This document shows, piece by piece, positions 36,175 to 45,125 of a stretch of 64,000 nt of DNA; within the stretch, counting starts at the first letter, position 1; every line of letters begins with the position of its first letter. The stretch is from positions 186,001 through 250,000 of the forward strand of contig NZ_WELK01000003.1 in assembly GCF_009799925.1 (NCBI RefSeq), written 5' to 3'. The DNA comes from Pseudomonas sp. R-28-1W-6 (GTDB taxonomy: Bacteria > Pseudomonadota > Gammaproteobacteria > Pseudomonadales > Pseudomonadaceae). Made by a program: the position numbers and the translations under genes. The notes beneath the pieces were generated by a model, which saw only the letters and a list, made by a program, of their open reading frames with translations, was not told the DNA's origin and did not search any database.

Positions 36175-36849
36175 ATGAACCCACTCAGCGTCCTGCGCGA
36201 TTCATTCATCTTCTTCAGCCGCAACCTGCACAGCATCGCGCCGCTGTGCCTGCCGCTGATCGCCGTGGAGTGCCTGCTGCGCGCCGTGGTCAGCGGCCTG
36301 GTGCCGGCCGCGCACTCGCCCACCTACGAGCTGCTGGTCGGCCTGGTGATCTACCCGCTGTACAGCGCCGCGTTGATCCTGTTCCTCGACGCGCGCAGCC
36401 AGGGCCGCCGGCCGAGCCTGCGCAACCTGCTGGCGGCCAGCGCGCTGCTGTGGCCGAGCTTCGCCGTGCTGGCCGGGCTGAGTACCCTACTGATCATGCT
36501 GGCCGCCAGCGCCTTCGTGCTGCCGGCGCTGTGGGTGATGGTCAAGCTGGCCTTCGCCGAATACCTGCTGGTGCTGCGCGGGCTCACGCCGCTGCAGGCC
36601 ATGCGCGAGAGCTTCATGCTGACCATCGGCCACTTCTGGTCGCTGCTGGCCTGCGTGCTGCTGGTGATCGTGCCGCTGTGGCTGCTCGACGACTGGACCC
36701 TGCAGCTGCTCGGCGAACAGCCGGATGCGGTCGGCAGCCTGCTGCTGGACATCCTCAACGGCTTCCTCCAGCTGTTCTCCACGGTGGTGCTGTTCCGCTG
36801 CTTCATGCTCTGCACGCCGCAGCCGGCAGAGGAAAGCCAGAGCAGCTAG
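36175..36849 (+). CDS. YciC/UPF0259-like inner-membrane protein
   Basis: 224 aa with about five or six hydrophobic segments and a cytoplasmic N-terminus, MNPLSVLRDSFIFFSRNLHSIAPLCLPL, as in the YciC family. The motif VLRGLTPLQAMRESFMLTIGHFW is typical. Function is unknown; it is an integral membrane protein and no catalytic residues are visible. It stands alone, divergent from the NYN gene. Confidence 0.82.
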   Translation: MNPLSVLRDSFIFFSRNLHSIAPLCLPLIAVECLLRAVVSGLVPAAHSPTYELLVGLVIYPLYSAALILFLDARSQGRRPSLRNLLAASALLWPSFAVLAGLSTLLIMLAASAFVLPALWVMVKLAFAEYLLVLRGLTPLQAMRESFMLTIGHFWSLLACVLLVIVPLWLLDDWTLQLLGEQPDAVGSLLLDILNGFLQLFSTVVLFRCFMLCTPQPAEESQSS

Positions 36850-36884
36850 GCTAGCCAGAACTGTTTATCCAGGGAGGAACACGC

Positions 36885-37319
36885 ATGTCCGCCAGCAACC
36901 CGAGCATCCTGTCGCACGTGTCCATTGGCACCAACCGCTTCGAGCAGGCCGTGGCCTTCTACGACCAGGTCCTGCCGACGCTGGGCTGCAAGCGCATCCT
37001 GGCCCATCCCGGCGCGGTGGCCTGGGGCCGCGAGTACCCGGAGTTCTGGGTGCAGACGCCGATCGACGGCCAGCCGGCCAGCGTCGGCAACGGCAGCCAC
37101 TTCGGTTTCGTCGCCCCGGACAAGGCCTCCGTGCAGGCCTTCTACGCCGCCGCCCTGGAGGCCGGCGCCAGCCCCGACGGCCCGCCCGGTCCACGCCCGG
37201 ACTATGGTGAGCCCTACTACGGCTGCTTCGTGCGTGACCTCGACGGACACAAGATCGAGGCGGCCTACTGGGACATGGAGCAGGTCTACGAGCTGTACAT
37301 CGAGCCGCACAACCACTGA
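36885..37319 (+). CDS. VOC (glyoxalase/bleomycin-resistance) family protein
   Basis: 144 aa vicinal-oxygen-chelate domain: ILSHVSIGTNRFEQAVAFYDQVLPTLGC at the start, with a metal-ligand histidine, and GCFVRDLDGHKIEAAYWD at the end, with the usual D-x-D-G-x-x-x-E. These are small metal-binding isomerases, dioxygenases or resistance proteins. The substrate cannot be inferred. GGGAGGA precedes the ATG. Confidence 0.88.
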   Translation: MSASNPSILSHVSIGTNRFEQAVAFYDQVLPTLGCKRILAHPGAVAWGREYPEFWVQTPIDGQPASVGNGSHFGFVAPDKASVQAFYAAALEAGASPDGPPGPRPDYGEPYYGCFVRDLDGHKIEAAYWDMEQVYELYIEPHNH

Positions 37320-37338
37320 CACCGGCTTCAGGCTAGCC

Positions 37339-37401
37339 GCAGGGTGCGCCGTGCGCAGCGGGGCAATGTGCGGGCCTGTTGATGCGCACGGCGCACCCTA
37401 C
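37339..37401. repeat. GTAGGGTGCGCC palindromic repeat, copy 4
   Basis: Arms CAGGGTGCGCCGTGCGCA and TGCGCACGGCGCACCCTAC around about 25 bp, between the convergent VOC and SDR genes. The first base of the left arm is altered (CAGGG for TAGGG). Confidence 0.78.
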
Positions 37402-37431
37402 GCGAGGCTGGACTGGCCAAGGTGCCCCGCC

Positions 37432-38271
37432 TTAGCGGCTGGAACCCGGCTTCAAGCCGGACAGGCGCGGCAGCAGCACCCGCTCGAACAGGCGCGGGAA
37501 GAAACGCGCCAGCAGGCGCGCCCGCCAGTTGACGTTGGACAGCACCAGCAGGCGCCGGCGGCGCAGGGCGCCGCGGTAGATGGACTCGGCGACATCCTGG
37601 GCGGAGGCCACCTTGCCGATCGCCAGCGGCGGTTGCTGGGCCATCGAGCCGTCGCCGACCAGGGCGTTCTTGCGCAGGTCGGTGGCGGTAAAGCCGGGAC
37701 AGACCAGCATCACATTCACCCCCGAACCCTTGAGCTCGGCGCGCAGGGTCTCGAACAGGCCGTGCAGGGCATGCTTGCTGGCGTTGTAGGCGCTGCGGTA
37801 AAGCAGCGGGGCGAAGCCGGACAGCGAGCTGAGCACGATGATCTGCCCGCGCCGCGCCACCAGGCTGGGCAACGCGGCCTTGGTGCAGTGCACGGCGCCG
37901 AAGTAGTTGACCGCCATGACCCGCTGGAGCACCGCCAGCTCGGTCTCGGCGAAGGTGCTGCGGTGGGTGATGCCGGCATTGTTGATCAGCACATCGATGC
38001 CGCCGAAGCGCTCGCAGGCCTGGGCCACCGCCTGCGCCACCGCCGCCGCATCGGCCACGTCGCAGCACAGGCCGATGGCCTCGCAATTGAGGTTGTCGCG
38101 CAGGTGCTGCAACAGGCTGTCGAGCTCCGCCTGCTGCAGATCGAGGATCACCAGGCGCGCGCCGGCCTGGGCCAGGCGCATGGCCAGGGCACGGCCGATG
38201 CCGGCACAGCCGCCGGTGATCAGCACCACCTTGCGTTCGAAAACCTTGCTGGCGAATACCTTGCGATACAT
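37432..38271 (-). CDS. Short-chain dehydrogenase/reductase
   Basis: 279 aa classical SDR. The NAD(P) motif is VLITGGCAGIGRALAMRLAQAG, with NNAG in DVLINNAGITHRS. The catalytic Ser-Tyr-Lys is in IIVLSSLSGFAPLLYRSAYNASKHAL (Y-x-x-x-K). A hydrophobic, basic C-terminal stretch (WRARLLARFFPRLFERVLLPRLSGL) could sit on the membrane. The substrate is unknown. I chose the ATG at 38271, the start of MYRKVFASKVFERK; earlier codons lack homology. Confidence 0.92.
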   Translation of the reverse strand: MYRKVFASKVFERKVVLITGGCAGIGRALAMRLAQAGARLVILDLQQAELDSLLQHLRDNLNCEAIGLCCDVADAAAVAQAVAQACERFGGIDVLINNAGITHRSTFAETELAVLQRVMAVNYFGAVHCTKAALPSLVARRGQIIVLSSLSGFAPLLYRSAYNASKHALHGLFETLRAELKGSGVNVMLVCPGFTATDLRKNALVGDGSMAQQPPLAIGKVASAQDVAESIYRGALRRRRLLVLSNVNWRARLLARFFPRLFERVLLPRLSGLKPGSSR

Positions 38272-38339
38272 ACGAGCCCCCCATGGTTCTGCAAGCTGCC
38301 GCCGCTCAATCGAACAGGCGAGCAGCAACAGCTTATGCG

Positions 38340-38579
38340 CTACAGATCGTTATGCGTACCGTCGCACAGCGGCGGCGTATGGCTGTGCTTGCAGCCACAG
38401 AAAAACAGGGTCTCGCTGCGCTCGGCATGCAGCTTCAGCGGCCGCAGGCCGGTGCCCTGATGCGAGCCGTCACAGAACGGCTGCTTGGCGCTACGCCCGC
38501 AGCGACACCAGAAGTAATCCTGCCCGGCGCAGACATCCACCGCGTAGGGGCCTCGTTGCGCGATCCGTACCTCGTCCAT
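38340..38579 (-). CDS. Double CDGSH iron-sulfur protein
   Basis: 79 aa with two CDGSH-type [2Fe-2S] motifs in tandem: CRCGRSAKQPFCDGSH at about residues 25-40 and CGCKHSHTPPLCDGTH at about 61-76. Each has the three cysteines and one histidine of the mitoNEET cluster site, with a conservative S to T change in the second. Small two-cluster proteins of this class are found in many bacteria and probably serve in iron-sulfur or redox handling. It is divergent from the phosphatase gene. Confidence 0.92.
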   Translation of the reverse strand: MDEVRIAQRGPYAVDVCAGQDYFWCRCGRSAKQPFCDGSHQGTGLRPLKLHAERSETLFFCGCKHSHTPPLCDGTHNDL

Positions 38580-38665
38580 TGGCGTCCTCCTCGGTGGCTG
38601 CGGGCATGCCCGGGCGGCGCATCTCGGGTATGCTCGGGCACTTTCAGCATAGTCCAGCCCGGCCG

Positions 38666-39739
38666 ATGACCCTGCCCCGCCCCCTGCGCCTTCTCCTGCT
38701 CGGCCTGCTGAGCAGCGCCACCGTCCTCGCGGCGCTGGTCTACAGCCTGACCTGGCACCCCGCCGCCCGCGAGCCGGCGCAGCTCGCCTGCCCGGCCAGC
38801 ACGCCGCTGCTGCAGCCCGGCCAGGCGCTCAAGGTGATGACCTGGAACGTGCAGTACCTGGCCGGCAAGCGCTACGTGTTCTGGCACGACCAGGCCGGCG
38901 GCCGCGACCTGCGCCCGACCGCCACCGACCTGGCCTACAACCTCGACGAAGTGGCGCGGGTGATCCGCGACGAACAGCCCGACCTGGTGCTGCTGCAGGA
39001 ACTGCACGACGGCGCCCGCGCCAGCGACTACCAGAACCAGCTGCAGCTGCTGCGCGAGCGCCTCAACGACCTCTACCCGTGCAGCGCCGCGGCCTTCTAC
39101 TGGCAGGCGGCATTCGTGCCGCACCCGCAGATCATGGGCAGCGTCGGCATGAAGCTGGCCACCCTCAGCCGCGTGCGCATCGCCCGTGCCGAGCGCCTGC
39201 AGCTGCCGCGCCTGCGCGGCAACCCGCTGAGCCGCCAGTTCCAGCCGCAGCACGCCTTGCTCGCCAGCTACCTGCCGCTGGCCAACGGCCAGGAGCTGGC
39301 GCTGATCAACACCCAGCTGGCCGAACCCAGCGCCAGCGGCGACGATGCCGCCCGCCAGGTGGCGATGACCGGCAGCCTGCTCGACCAGCTGGAAAGCCAG
39401 CGCACGCCCTGGCTGCTCGGCGGCGACCTGAACCTGCTGCCGCCCGGCCAGTACCAGCGCCTGGCTCCCCGGCAGCGCCGGCATTTCCAGCAACCCAGCG
39501 AGCTGGCCCCGCTGCTGGCGCGCTACCCGAGCATCCCCACCACCCAGGAAGCCACGCAACCGGCCTGGTACACCCAGCACCCCAACGACCCCGAGCTGCC
39601 CGCGGCCGATCGCACGGTCGACTACCTGCTGCACAGCCCGCGCCTGGTGCGCCTCGACGCGCGGGTGCGGGATGCCGATACCCTGGGCATTTCCGACCAT
39701 CGCCCGCTCAGCGCCCGCCTGCTGCTGCCGCTCGACTGA
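38666..39739 (+). CDS. Membrane-anchored endonuclease/exonuclease/phosphatase family protein
   Basis: 357 aa. One N-terminal hydrophobic segment (residues 6-27, RLLLLGLLSSATVLAALVYSL) is likely an anchor or uncleaved signal. The EEP fold follows: LKVMTWNVQYLAG, PDLVLLQEL (metal-binding Glu), LLGGDLNLLPPG (D-x-N) and the final LGISDHRPLSARLLL (catalytic D-H). Substrates in this family range from nucleic acids to phosphoesters and sphingomyelin, and I cannot tell which. Exported location argues against DNA repair. Confidence 0.88.
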   Translation: MTLPRPLRLLLLGLLSSATVLAALVYSLTWHPAAREPAQLACPASTPLLQPGQALKVMTWNVQYLAGKRYVFWHDQAGGRDLRPTATDLAYNLDEVARVIRDEQPDLVLLQELHDGARASDYQNQLQLLRERLNDLYPCSAAAFYWQAAFVPHPQIMGSVGMKLATLSRVRIARAERLQLPRLRGNPLSRQFQPQHALLASYLPLANGQELALINTQLAEPSASGDDAARQVAMTGSLLDQLESQRTPWLLGGDLNLLPPGQYQRLAPRQRRHFQQPSELAPLLARYPSIPTTQEATQPAWYTQHPNDPELPAADRTVDYLLHSPRLVRLDARVRDADTLGISDHRPLSARLLLPLD

Positions 39740-39843
39740 CCGGTCACCCCGACGACTGGACAAAGCCCGCGCCGGCCTCCATGCTCAGGCTGAATCGTCA
39801 TTCGCAATAACAACAAGACGGCCGCAGAGCCGCGAACTAGACA

Positions 39844-40584
39844 ATGCCAAGATCGCTTTTAGTTGTTCTGCTGAGCTTCCTCTGCTGCGCCTTCGCGCAG
39901 GCACAAACCGGCGAAACCCTACGCCCGGTAACCGTAGGCTATTACGAATTCCCCCCCTACTCCTGGACCGGCCGCGACAGCCAGCCGCGCGGCAGCGTGC
40001 TGGCCCTGACCGAACGCCTGCTGCGCCATGCCGGCTACCGCGGCGTCTACCGCTCGCTGCCCGGCGCGCGCCTGTATGCCGGCCTGCAGGACGGCAGCGT
40101 GCAGCTGTGGCCCGGCGCCGGCGGCAAGAGCGAGCTGGCCGGCCACACCCTGGAGGCGCGCAATCACTTCGGCGAGATCAACCTGGCCCTGTACTACCGC
40201 CAGGACACCCCGCCGCCGCAGATCCCCGGCGACCTGGCCGGGCGCGGGATCATCCTGATCAGCGGCTACAGCTACTGGAAGCAGGTCAACGACATGCTCG
40301 GCGACCCCAGCCTGGGCCTGACCACCCACCGCACCAGCACCCACTCGGCCGCCCTGGAAATGCTTCTGCGCAAGCGCGGCGACTTCCTCATCGACTACCA
40401 GAGTCCGGTGGAACAGGCGCGCAAGGAGCTGGGCATCGCGCCGCTGCCCTTCACCGTGCTGCAGCACCTGCAGCTGCGCCTGATCGCCTCGCGCCACAGC
40501 GTCGGCAGCGCCGAGCTGCTGGAGAGCCTGGACCGCGCCTACGAGGAACTGCAGGCCGCCGGCGCCGACCTCGACCTGCAGTAG
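39844..40584 (+). CDS. Periplasmic amino-acid-binding-like protein (SBP family 3 fold)
   Basis: 246 aa. Signal peptide (LLVVLLSFLCCAFAQA), then a type-3 solute-binding fold: VTVGYYEFPPYSW near the mature start, LALTERLLRHAGYRGVYRSLPGARLYAGLQDGSVQLWPG, and later DFLIDYQSPVEQARKELG. No ABC permease is nearby. Lone proteins like this are common in Pseudomonas and may serve as chemosensory or regulatory binders. It converges on hrpB with only 3 bp between stops. Confidence 0.85.
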   Translation: MPRSLLVVLLSFLCCAFAQAQTGETLRPVTVGYYEFPPYSWTGRDSQPRGSVLALTERLLRHAGYRGVYRSLPGARLYAGLQDGSVQLWPGAGGKSELAGHTLEARNHFGEINLALYYRQDTPPPQIPGDLAGRGIILISGYSYWKQVNDMLGDPSLGLTTHRTSTHSAALEMLLRKRGDFLIDYQSPVEQARKELGIAPLPFTVLQHLQLRLIASRHSVGSAELLESLDRAYEELQAAGADLDLQ

Positions 40585-40587
40585 CCG

Positions 40588-43107
40588 TCACTTGCGCGGC
40601 TTGGCCCGCGCGGTCGGCTCGGCGATCAACGGGTCGTCCGGCCAGTAGTGCTTGGGGTAGCGGCCCTTGAGGTCCTTCTTCACCTCGCCGTAGGTATTGG
40701 CCCAGAAGCTGGCCAGGTCCTGGGTCACCTGCACCGGGCGGCGCGCCGGCGACAGCAGGTGCAGCTTGAGCCCCAGGCGCCCGCCGCCGATGCGCGGCGT
40801 GGCGGCCAGGCCGAACAGCTCCTGCAGGCGCACCGCCAGCACCGGCGGCTCCTCGCCGTAGTCGATGGCGATCCGCGAGCCGGACGGCACCGTCAGGCTG
40901 CGCGGCGCCAGTTCGTCCAGGCGCTGCGGCAGCGGCCAGGGCAGCAGGCCGGCGAGAATGCCGGGCAGGTCCAGGCTGGCGAAGTGGCTGAGCCGGCTGA
41001 CCTTGCCCAGGTAGGGCAGCAACCAGTCCTCCAGGCTCGCCAGCAAGGCCGCATCGCTGACGTCCGGCCAGTCGCTGTCCGGCTTCTCGGCCAGGTCGAG
41101 GCGGCGCAGCAGCGCCACCCGCGCCTGCCACTGGCGCAGTTCGGCCGTCCATGGCAGCAGCTCCAGGCCCTTGCGCCGCACCAGGCCGAGCAGGGCGCGG
41201 GCGCGCGCCGCCTCGTCGAGCTGCTGCAGCGGCTCGCGGCTGAGCACCAGCTCGCCGACCTTGCGCTGGCGCTCGGCGCGCAGCACGCCCTCGCGCTCGT
41301 CCCACTCCAGCTCCTCGCGGCTGCTGACCTGCTCGGCCAGCACCGTGTCGAACAGCACCGGGTCGAGGTCGGCCGCCAGGTAGATGCGCTCCTCGCGCTG
41401 GCCCTGGCGACTGCCGAGGTCGGCGATCACCAGCCACTCGTGTTTCATCAGCGCATCCGGTTCGCCGAACTGGGCGGCGCGGCCGTTGGCCAGGCGATAG
41501 TCGCCGCCCCCGGCGCGGCGCTGGCGGGCGACCCGGTCGGGGTAGGCGAAGGCCAGCAGGCAGCCGAGCCAGCGCGGGTGCTCGGGATCGGCCACGGCCT
41601 CACGCGCCGGGCCGCGCAGGTAGCCACGGAACTGGCGGGCCAGCTGGCGCGCCCGTTGTACCCCACCTTTAGCGCCGCGCTGGGCCTGCTCCGCACCGCT
41701 GAGCAGGGCGATGCGGCTGTGCAGGTCGGCGCCGGCGCCGCGCAGGATGTCGCGCTCGCCGAGCAGCGCGGCCAGGTCGCAGGCCAGCGTGCCGAGGCCC
41801 AGGGCCTGGCCGCGCAGCAGCAGATGGGCGATGCGCGGATGGGCCGGCAGTTCGGCCATGGCCTGGCCATGGGTGGTGAGCACGCCGCGTTCGTCGAGGG
41901 CGCCGAGGCGGGTCAGCAGGTCGCGGGCCTGGGCAAAGGGCGCGGCCGGCGGCATGTCGAGCCAGGCCAGCTCGTGCGGCTCGACGCCCCAGCGCGCCAG
42001 CTGCAGGGCCAGCCCGGCCAGGTCGGCCGCGAGGATTTCCGCGTTGCCGTAGGCGGCCAACTGCTCGTGCTGGGCCTGCGACCACAGGCGATAACACACC
42101 CCCGGTTCGAGGCGCCCGGCGCGACCGGCGCGCTGGGTGGCGCTGGCGCGGGAGATGCGCTGGGTGTCCAGGCGGGTCATGCCGCTGGCCGGGTCGAAGC
42201 GCGGCACCCGCGCCAGGCCGGCATCGACCACCACGCGCACGCCGTCGATGGTCAGGCTGGTCTCGGCGATATTGGTCGCCAGCACCACCTTGCGCTTGCC
42301 CGCCGGCGCCGCCTCGATGGCCGCGCGCTGGGCGGCCAGGTCCAGCTCGCCGTGCAGCGGGCAGAGCAGGATCTCGCCGCGCCCGCTGAGGGCCTCGGCC
42401 AGCTGCTCATGCACCCGGCGGATCTCGGCCTGGCCGGGAAGGAACAGCAGCAGGCTGCCCGGCTCGTCGGCCAGCGCCTGCAGCACCGTCTGCACCACCC
42501 GCGGTTCCAGCCACTCGCCGGGCTGGAACGGGCTACCCCAGCGGATGTCCACCGGGTACATGCGCCCCGCACTGGACACCACCGGCGCCTCGCCGAGCAG
42601 GCGCGACAGGCGCTCGCCCTCCAGGGTGGCCGACATCAGCAGCACCTTCAGCGGCGGCTCCTCGCGCAGCAGCTCGCGGCCGTTGAGGCACAGCGCCAGG
42701 GCCAGGTCGGCGTCCAGGCTGCGCTCGTGGAATTCGTCGAAGATCACCAGGCCGACGCCGTCCAGCGCCGGGTCGTCCTGCAGGCGGCGGGCGAGGATTC
42801 CTTCGGTCACCACCTCGATGCGCGTGCGCGGGCCGACCTTGCTCTCCAGGCGGATGCGGTAGCCGACCGTTTCGCCGACCGGCTCGCCCAGTTCGCTGGC
42901 CAGCCGCTCGGCGGCGGCACGTGCCGCCAGCCGCCGCGGTTCGAGCATGAGGATGCGCTGCCCGGCCAGCCAGGGCTCGGCGAGCAGGGCCAGCGGCACG
43001 CGGGTGGTCTTGCCGGCGCCCGGCGGCGCCTCCAGCACGGCCTCGTGGCGTTCGGCCAGGGCGGCGCGCAGGGCCGGCAGTACGGCATCAATGGGTAAGG
43101 GGGTCAT
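40588..43107 (-). CDS. hrpB: ATP-dependent helicase HrpB (DEAH family)
   Basis: 839 aa, full length for HrpB. Walker A APPGAGKT at residues 27-34, DEFH box in VIFDEFHERSLDADLALAL, SAT in LLMSATLEG, and the helicase C motif RASATQRAGRAGRLEPGVCYRLW. A helicase-associated domain and the HrpB-specific C-terminal region (QDLASFWANTYGEVKKDLKGRYPKHYWPDDP) follow. It is a DEAH RNA helicase of unclear biological role; loss in other bacteria has modest effects. The start is the ATG at 43107. Confidence 0.96.
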   Translation of the reverse strand: MTPLPIDAVLPALRAALAERHEAVLEAPPGAGKTTRVPLALLAEPWLAGQRILMLEPRRLAARAAAERLASELGEPVGETVGYRIRLESKVGPRTRIEVVTEGILARRLQDDPALDGVGLVIFDEFHERSLDADLALALCLNGRELLREEPPLKVLLMSATLEGERLSRLLGEAPVVSSAGRMYPVDIRWGSPFQPGEWLEPRVVQTVLQALADEPGSLLLFLPGQAEIRRVHEQLAEALSGRGEILLCPLHGELDLAAQRAAIEAAPAGKRKVVLATNIAETSLTIDGVRVVVDAGLARVPRFDPASGMTRLDTQRISRASATQRAGRAGRLEPGVCYRLWSQAQHEQLAAYGNAEILAADLAGLALQLARWGVEPHELAWLDMPPAAPFAQARDLLTRLGALDERGVLTTHGQAMAELPAHPRIAHLLLRGQALGLGTLACDLAALLGERDILRGAGADLHSRIALLSGAEQAQRGAKGGVQRARQLARQFRGYLRGPAREAVADPEHPRWLGCLLAFAYPDRVARQRRAGGGDYRLANGRAAQFGEPDALMKHEWLVIADLGSRQGQREERIYLAADLDPVLFDTVLAEQVSSREELEWDEREGVLRAERQRKVGELVLSREPLQQLDEAARARALLGLVRRKGLELLPWTAELRQWQARVALLRRLDLAEKPDSDWPDVSDAALLASLEDWLLPYLGKVSRLSHFASLDLPGILAGLLPWPLPQRLDELAPRSLTVPSGSRIAIDYGEEPPVLAVRLQELFGLAATPRIGGGRLGLKLHLLSPARRPVQVTQDLASFWANTYGEVKKDLKGRYPKHYWPDDPLIAEPTARAKPRK

Positions 43108-43243
43108 CGCGGCTCCGAAGCAAGGCGCCGATTATAGAGGAGCCGGCCACTGAACCGAGCACTGCCTGGCGTGGTCTGCAAAGGGGCCATCCAACTGCAA
43201 TGGCGGGCTTGGTATAGTGCCGGCTGATTTTCTGGAGGTGCGT

Positions 43244-43660
43244 ATGCGCTTGAGTTCCCGTGTCATCGGTGGCGTTCTGGTCGCCAGCCTGTTCAGCCAG
43301 CTGACCGCCTGTGGCAGCATTTTCTTTCCCGATCGGCGCGGCCAGATCGAAGGCCGCATCGACCCGCTGGTGGCCGGCCTCAACGCCATCGGCCTGCTGT
43401 TCTACGTGATCCCCGGGCTGATCGCCTTCGGCATCGACTTCGCCACCGGCGCCATCTACCTGCCGGCCGGCCAGTACTCGGTGGCTCCCGAGCAACTGCA
43501 GGACGCCATCGGCGCCGACGGCCAGATTGATCAGGCCAAGCTCAAGGCCATCATCCTGCGCGAGACCGGCCAGGACCTGCCCCTCGACGACCCGCGCCTG
43601 ATCCAGCACAGTGGCAGCAGCGCCCAACTGGCCGCCTACGGCCTGCGTCCGGAGGCCTGA
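43244..43660 (+). CDS. Putative lipoprotein, function unknown
   Basis: 138 aa. N-terminal signal with lipobox L-T-A-C, lipidated cysteine at residue 23 (GGVLVASLFSQLTACGSIFF). A second hydrophobic stretch is at about 46-70 (LNAIGLLFYVIPGLIAFGIDFATGAIYLP). The C-terminal part is polar. TGGAGG is an excellent ribosome-binding site, and a TATAGT hexamer lies at 43213-43218. It overlaps the DinB gene by 1 bp (TGATG), so the two are co-translated with the cation efflux gene in a three-gene operon. Confidence 0.85.
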   Translation: MRLSSRVIGGVLVASLFSQLTACGSIFFPDRRGQIEGRIDPLVAGLNAIGLLFYVIPGLIAFGIDFATGAIYLPAGQYSVAPEQLQDAIGADGQIDQAKLKAIILRETGQDLPLDDPRLIQHSGSSAQLAAYGLRPEA

Positions 43661-44166
43661 TGCACAACGTGCTCGCCAATCATCTGCAACGCCTGCTGGC
43701 CTATCACGGCTGGGCCTACGCCCGCCTCTGCGGACAACTGGCGGGCCTCAGCGAGGAGCAGTACCGCGCGCCCTGCGGGCTGTTCTTCGGCAGCATCCAC
43801 GGCACCCTCAACCACCTGGCGGTGGCCGACCGCCTGTGGCTGGCCCGCGCCCGCTTCGAGGTGCATCCGTTCGACCGCCTGGATGTCGAAGTGGCCAGCG
43901 AACTCGGCGCCCTGGAAAACTACCTGGAGATCGGCGTCGCCGGCTGGCACGACCTGCTCCACGACCTGGAGGACGCCGACCTGCTGGCCCCCATCGCCTA
44001 CCGCAACCTGGCCGGCGAACAGCAGCTGCGCCCGCTGACGGACATCATCACGCACCTGGTCAACCACGGCACCCACCACCGCGGACAGATCAGCGCCGCG
44101 CTGACCGCCATGGGCCAGCCGGCTCCCGTGCTGGATTACCTCTACGCCCTGCCCGAGCTGCCATGA
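43660..44166 (+). CDS. DinB-family metal-binding protein
   Basis: 168 aa four-helix bundle of the DinB/YfiT type. The three metal-ligand histidines are in SIHGTLNHLAVADRLW and HLVNHGTHHRGQISAAL. Members include thiol S-transferases and damage-inducible proteins of unknown function. It is coupled to both neighbours: TGATG with the lipoprotein gene and ATGA with the efflux gene. Confidence 0.9.
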   Translation: MHNVLANHLQRLLAYHGWAYARLCGQLAGLSEEQYRAPCGLFFGSIHGTLNHLAVADRLWLARARFEVHPFDRLDVEVASELGALENYLEIGVAGWHDLLHDLEDADLLAPIAYRNLAGEQQLRPLTDIITHLVNHGTHHRGQISAALTAMGQPAPVLDYLYALPELP

Positions 44167-45047
44167 GAATCGACCCGCAACACGCCCGCCTGCTGCGCCT
44201 GGCCACCTCTACCGCGCTGGCGGTGGCCCTGATCCTGGCCCTGGCCAAGGCCGTCGCCTGGTGGCTGAGCGGCTCGGTCAGCCTGCTCGCCGGCCTGACC
44301 GACTCGCTGCTGGACGGCGCCGCCTCGCTGCTCAACCTGCTCGCGGTGAACTACGCCCTGCGTCCGGCCGATGCCGACCACCGCTACGGCCACGGCAAGG
44401 CCGAGGCCCTGGCCGGGCTGGGCCAGGCGCTGTTCATCGGCCTCAGCGCGGGGCTGGTCGGGGTGCACGGGGTCGAGCGCTTCCTCAACCCGCAGCCACT
44501 CAGCACGCCGACCCTCGGCGTGCTGGTGATGCTCGTCTCGCTGCTGCTGACCGCCGCCCTGCTGGCCTTCCAGCACCGCGTGGTGCGGATCACCGGCTCC
44601 ACGGCGATCCGCGCCGACTCCCTGCACTACCGCTCGGACCTGCTGCTCAACGGCAGCATCCTGCTGGCCCTGGTGCTGGCCAGCTTCGGCTGGACCCAGG
44701 TAGACGCGCTGTTCGGCATCGCCATCGCCTTCTTCATCCTGTGGAGCGCCGTGGGCATCGCCCGCGAGGCCTGCGCCGTGCTGATGGACCAGGAGCTGGC
44801 CACCGAGCTCAGCGAGCGCATGCTCCTGCTCGCCTGCGGCGTGGACGGCGTGATCGGCGCCCACGACCTGCGCACCCGCCGCTCCGGCATGCACTGGTTC
44901 GTCCAGCTGCACGTGGAGATTCCCGGCGAACTCAGCCTGCAGCAGGCCCATGAACTGTGCGAGCAGGTGGAAAACGCCATCCGCGGCGAATTCGCCCAGG
45001 CCGAGGTGCTGGTGCACGCCGACCCGCTGGATGTGGTCAAGCGCTGA
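44163..45047 (+). CDS. Cation diffusion facilitator (FieF/YiiP-type divalent metal efflux)
   Basis: 294 aa with six transmembrane segments and a cytoplasmic C-terminal metal-binding domain. The TM2 site is DSLLDGAASLLNLLAVNYAL (two Asp), the TM5 site HYRSDLLLNG (His and Asp), and the loop is DADHRYGHGKAEAL. The C-terminal domain has HWFVQLHVEIPGELSLQQAHEL. It exports Zn2+ and possibly Fe2+ by proton antiport. The ATG at 44163 overlaps the DinB stop. A strong terminator follows at 45087. Confidence 0.95.
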   Translation: MRIDPQHARLLRLATSTALAVALILALAKAVAWWLSGSVSLLAGLTDSLLDGAASLLNLLAVNYALRPADADHRYGHGKAEALAGLGQALFIGLSAGLVGVHGVERFLNPQPLSTPTLGVLVMLVSLLLTAALLAFQHRVVRITGSTAIRADSLHYRSDLLLNGSILLALVLASFGWTQVDALFGIAIAFFILWSAVGIAREACAVLMDQELATELSERMLLLACGVDGVIGAHDLRTRRSGMHWFVQLHVEIPGELSLQQAHELCEQVENAIRGEFAQAEVLVHADPLDVVKR

Positions 45048-45086
45048 CACCGCGCCTGCGCGAACCCGGCGCCGGCAAATTGCAGG

Positions 45087-45125
45087 CAAGAAAAAGGGGA
45101 GGCCCATGGCCTCCCCTTTTTCTTG
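45087..45125. terminator. Bidirectional-looking intrinsic terminator after the CDF gene
   Basis: Near-perfect 39-bp palindrome: CAAGAAAAAGGGGAGGCC, then AT, then the mirrored arm ending CCCCTTTTTCTTG. A strong GC stem is bounded by A5 and T5 tracts, so it can stop transcription from either side. Confidence 0.93.

Noticed and set aside
40648..43098. 816-codon plus-strand frame opposite hrpB
   Set aside because: Antisense to a full-length HrpB with all helicase motifs. The frame is open only because stop codons are rare at this GC content.
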